Under the pieces are notes generated by a model. It had not been told where the DNA came from, made no database searches, and worked only from the letters and a program-made list of their open reading frames with translations. Positions 62,073 through 64,000 of a stretch of DNA of 64,000 nucleotides are shown here, in pieces. A program made the position numbers and the translations under genes. The first letter of the stretch is position 1. Each line of letters opens with the position of its first letter. Origin of the DNA: an uncultured Collinsella sp. (GTDB lineage: Bacteria; Actinomycetota; Coriobacteriia; Coriobacteriales; Coriobacteriaceae); the NCBI GenBank assembly GCA_900549715.1, contig URPK01000005.1, positions 56,132 to 120,131 on the forward strand, written 5' to 3'.

Positions 62073-62648
62073 ATGAAGCCGTTGCTGCTGCACGCCTGCT
62101 GTGCGCCGTGCTCGCTTGAGCCGGTCCGCCTGCTGCGCGAGGAGGGGTTTGAACCCACAATTTGCTGGACCAACCCCAATATTCAGCCGCGCGATGAATG
62201 GCAGCGCCGCCTGGACGAGCTGCGCCGGTGGTGTGCCGACGGCGGCATCGAGCTCATTGAGGCGGGCGAGGACCGCGAGCGCTGGGAGACCGGTGTGGCA
62301 CCGCTGGGCGCCGATCGACCCCGTCGCTGTCGCGCGTGCTACGCCTTGCGCTTGGCCGAGGCGTGCCGCGTGGCCCAGGAGCGCGGGTTTGAGTTTGTGG
62401 GCACGACGCTCGCCGTCTCGCCGTATCAGCTGTTCAATACCTGCAATGACGTGCTTGAGCGCTTGGCGGCGGCACATGGGCTCACCCCGGTGATTCGCGA
62501 TTTTCGCCCGTATTACCCCGAGGCGACACGCCGTTCGCGCGAGCTTGGCATGTATCGGCAGAACTACTGTGGTTGCCGCTTCTCGGCTGTCGAGGCGGCC
62601 ATGGACCGCGCCCGTATCCGCGACGAGCGCAAAGCTGCCAAAAAGTAG
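62073..62648 (+). CDS. queH: Epoxyqueuosine reductase QueH
   Basis: 191 aa. QueH reduces epoxyqueuosine to queuosine in tRNA, the Fe-S alternative to the cobalamin enzyme QueG. Motifs are LLHACCAPCSLEPVR (Cys pair), NPNIQPRDEW, RCRACYALRL and YCGCRFSAVEAA, giving cysteines for a 4Fe-4S cluster and redox pair. ATG 62073 is 6 nt after GGGGAGGAG; ATG 62067 is too close. queA starts 64 bp downstream, so the last two steps of queuosine synthesis are linked here; using QueH avoids a B12 requirement. Confidence 0.94.
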   Translation: MKPLLLHACCAPCSLEPVRLLREEGFEPTICWTNPNIQPRDEWQRRLDELRRWCADGGIELIEAGEDRERWETGVAPLGADRPRRCRACYALRLAEACRVAQERGFEFVGTTLAVSPYQLFNTCNDVLERLAAAHGLTPVIRDFRPYYPEATRRSRELGMYRQNYCGCRFSAVEAAMDRARIRDERKAAKK

Positions 62649-62712
62649 TTCTTTTGGGCTGGCGGCCTGCTAGGATGTAGAGCGAACTTTATCTATATAA
62701 GGAGTATCCGAC

Positions 62713-63930
62713 GTGTCTATGCGTACCGATGATTTTGACTATAACCTGCCTGAAGAGCTCATCGCCCAGGCGCCTGCCGAGCCGCGTGACTCCTGCCGCC
62801 TGCTGGTGGTGGATCGCAAGGGCTCCCAGGCAGGAACGCCGCTGGAGCATGGCGGCACCGTCGAGCACCGTATCTTCCGCGACATCATCGACTATATCGA
62901 GCCGGGCGATGTGCTCGTCATCAACAAGACGCGCGTGATGCCGGCCCGCCTGATCGGTCGCAAAGCCGGCTCGGGTGGCGTGGTCGAGACGCTGCTGCTC
63001 AAACGCCGTGAGGATGTTGACCCGCTGGGCCACGTCTGGGAGTGTCTGGTCAAGCCGGGTAAGCGCCTGAAGCCCGGTGCTCAGATTGAGTATCGCGCCG
63101 GTGGCGCCCATGCGCCCGAGGGGGCTCCCGTGGTGCTGACGGCCGAGGTCGTCGACTTTGTCACCGATAGCCGCGGTGGCCGTCTGGTGCGCTTTGAGCC
63201 GGCCGGTTGCAATGCCGCCGGCGAGCCGCGCACGCTCGACGAGGCCATCCATGCTGCCGGTCACGTGCCGCTGCCGCCCTACATTACCGATTACGAGGGC
63301 GATCCCGAGAAGTACCAGACCGTCTACGCCATGAAGGAGGAGCATTCGGCCGCTGCTCCCACGGCGGGTCTGCACTTTACCCCCGAGCTCATGGCCGCTA
63401 TCGAGGCCAAGGGCGCCAAGTTTGCCGCCGTCGAGCTCGAGGTCGGTATCGATACCTTCCGTCTGGTGGAGGAGGACGACCCCACACAGCACGTCATGCA
63501 CACCGAGCGCTACCACGTGTCGCAGGAGGTTGTCGACGCCGTGCATAAGGCGAAGGCCGAGGGACATCGCGTGATCGCCGTTGGTACCACCGCGGTGCGC
63601 TCACTCGAGAGCGCGTTTGACGCGGACGCGCCGGTGTCCGATCCGGCTGTGACGGCGCGCTATTTTGAGGGTCGTGAGGACGGCGCCGACACGCTCGGCC
63701 GCGGTGACATCGTGGTGCGTGAGAACGCGACGACGCAGCTCTACCTCATGCCTGGCTCGACCTATCACGTGGTCGACGCGCTGATCACGAACTTCCACGT
63801 GCCGCGCTCTACGCTCATGATGCTCGTGAGCGCGCTTGCCACCCGCGACCAGATTATGGATGCCTACGCCGCCGCCATCGAGGAGCGCTACCGCTTCTTC
63901 AGCTTTGGCGACGCAATGCTCATTTGTTAG
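62713..63930 (+). CDS. queA: SAM:tRNA ribosyltransferase-isomerase QueA
   Basis: QueA transfers the ribosyl part of SAM to preQ1-tRNA, producing epoxyqueuosine, the QueH substrate. 405 aa, somewhat longer than the usual 340-360. GTG 62713 with AAGGAG (62699-62704) is preferred over ATG 62719. Family motifs: DFDYNLPEELIAQAPAEPRD, VLVINKTRVMPARL, TAGLHFTPEL, GTTAVRSLESA, NFHVPRSTLMMLVSA. The extra length is in the middle (ADAPVSDPAVTARYFEGRED near 300) and VTDSRGGRL. A perfect hairpin overlaps the stop codon. Confidence 0.96.
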   Translation: MSMRTDDFDYNLPEELIAQAPAEPRDSCRLLVVDRKGSQAGTPLEHGGTVEHRIFRDIIDYIEPGDVLVINKTRVMPARLIGRKAGSGGVVETLLLKRREDVDPLGHVWECLVKPGKRLKPGAQIEYRAGGAHAPEGAPVVLTAEVVDFVTDSRGGRLVRFEPAGCNAAGEPRTLDEAIHAAGHVPLPPYITDYEGDPEKYQTVYAMKEEHSAAAPTAGLHFTPELMAAIEAKGAKFAAVELEVGIDTFRLVEEDDPTQHVMHTERYHVSQEVVDAVHKAKAEGHRVIAVGTTAVRSLESAFDADAPVSDPAVTARYFEGREDGADTLGRGDIVVRENATTQLYLMPGSTYHVVDALITNFHVPRSTLMMLVSALATRDQIMDAYAAAIEERYRFFSFGDAMLIC

Positions 63931-63957
63931 TTACGCGGTTCTACGAACCGCGTAACT
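63929..63957. terminator. Perfect hairpin overlapping the queA stop codon
   Basis: AGTTACGCGGTTC (63929-63941) and GAACCGCGTAACT (63945-63957) with a 3-nt loop; the first base pair includes the stop codon TAG. There is no T run, so this could be a termination or mRNA-stability hairpin. Confidence 0.7.
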
Positions 63958-64000
63958 GCTCGACGCTGCAAACGCCCCTAAGCGGCAATCTGACGTTCAA

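Overview
The window is high-GC, gene-dense chromosomal DNA. It most resembles a gut actinobacterium of the class Coriobacteriia, probably Collinsella or a close relative. The pointers are strictly anaerobic traits (stand-alone superoxide reductase, formate-THF ligase next to C1 folate genes elsewhere in the window), a Firmicutes-type class III fructose-bisphosphatase, QueH in place of QueG, an AddA/AddB-like pair, many GTG/TTG starts, and large surface proteins with DUF4430 (transcobalamin-like) domains. The genus is inferred from gene content, not from a marker gene. No rRNA, tRNA, CRISPR array, prophage or complete insertion sequence was recognised.

Layout. 1-8.1 kb: iron alcohol dehydrogenase, M42 aminopeptidase, an HTH-HipA-like kinase with a palindromic operator, mnmA, cysK divergent from an Rrf2 regulator, a small holin-like membrane protein, and a YerC/TrpR-like regulator. 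8.2-22.4 kb: genome maintenance on the + strand (AddB-like, AddA, dnaE, SNF2/SWIM helicase). 22.5-29.2 kb: superoxide reductase, a NAD-synthetase-like pseudoenzyme, ruvC-ruvA-ruvB, fhs. 29.5-36.6 kb: envelope and zinc-ribbon proteins, a CDF metal transporter, and small orphan proteins. 36.6-41.1 kb: a cell-wall-anchored PI-PLC gene broken by a one-base frameshift, then two tandemly duplicated lipoproteins. 41.3-46.9 kb: cyclodeaminase-family protein plus FolD, C69 dipeptidase, a phasin-like protein with a UbiB-family kinase. 46.9-52.0 kb: a cobalamin riboswitch followed by two surface DUF4430 proteins. 52.2-64 kb: two GtrA proteins, class III fbp, DegV, an uncharacterised TIM-barrel protein, an RNA m5C methyltransferase, a divergent MetRS-like protein, a DUF3267 protein, and queH-queA.

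The strongest candidate for an undescribed system is the riboswitch-controlled pair at 47.0-52.0 kb. The first protein carries four transcobalamin-like DUF4430 domains plus a PQQ-like beta-propeller and a C-terminal membrane anchor. The second presents one DUF4430 domain on a long Ser/Lys/Asp stalk from an N-terminal anchor. Together they look like a Gram-positive surface cobalamin-capture apparatus. Two other observations stand out. FolD has lost the Lys and Gln of its cyclohydrolase active site and sits directly behind a cyclodeaminase/cyclohydrolase-family gene that could supply the missing step. A full-length NAD-synthetase homologue appears to have lost both its glutaminase triad and its PP-loop.

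Intergenic DNA is rich in long inverted repeats. Two elements (about 29.31-29.47 and 31.71-31.85 kb) belong to one family. Others (1.2, 14.9 and 42.8-43.0 kb) share the architecture but little sequence.
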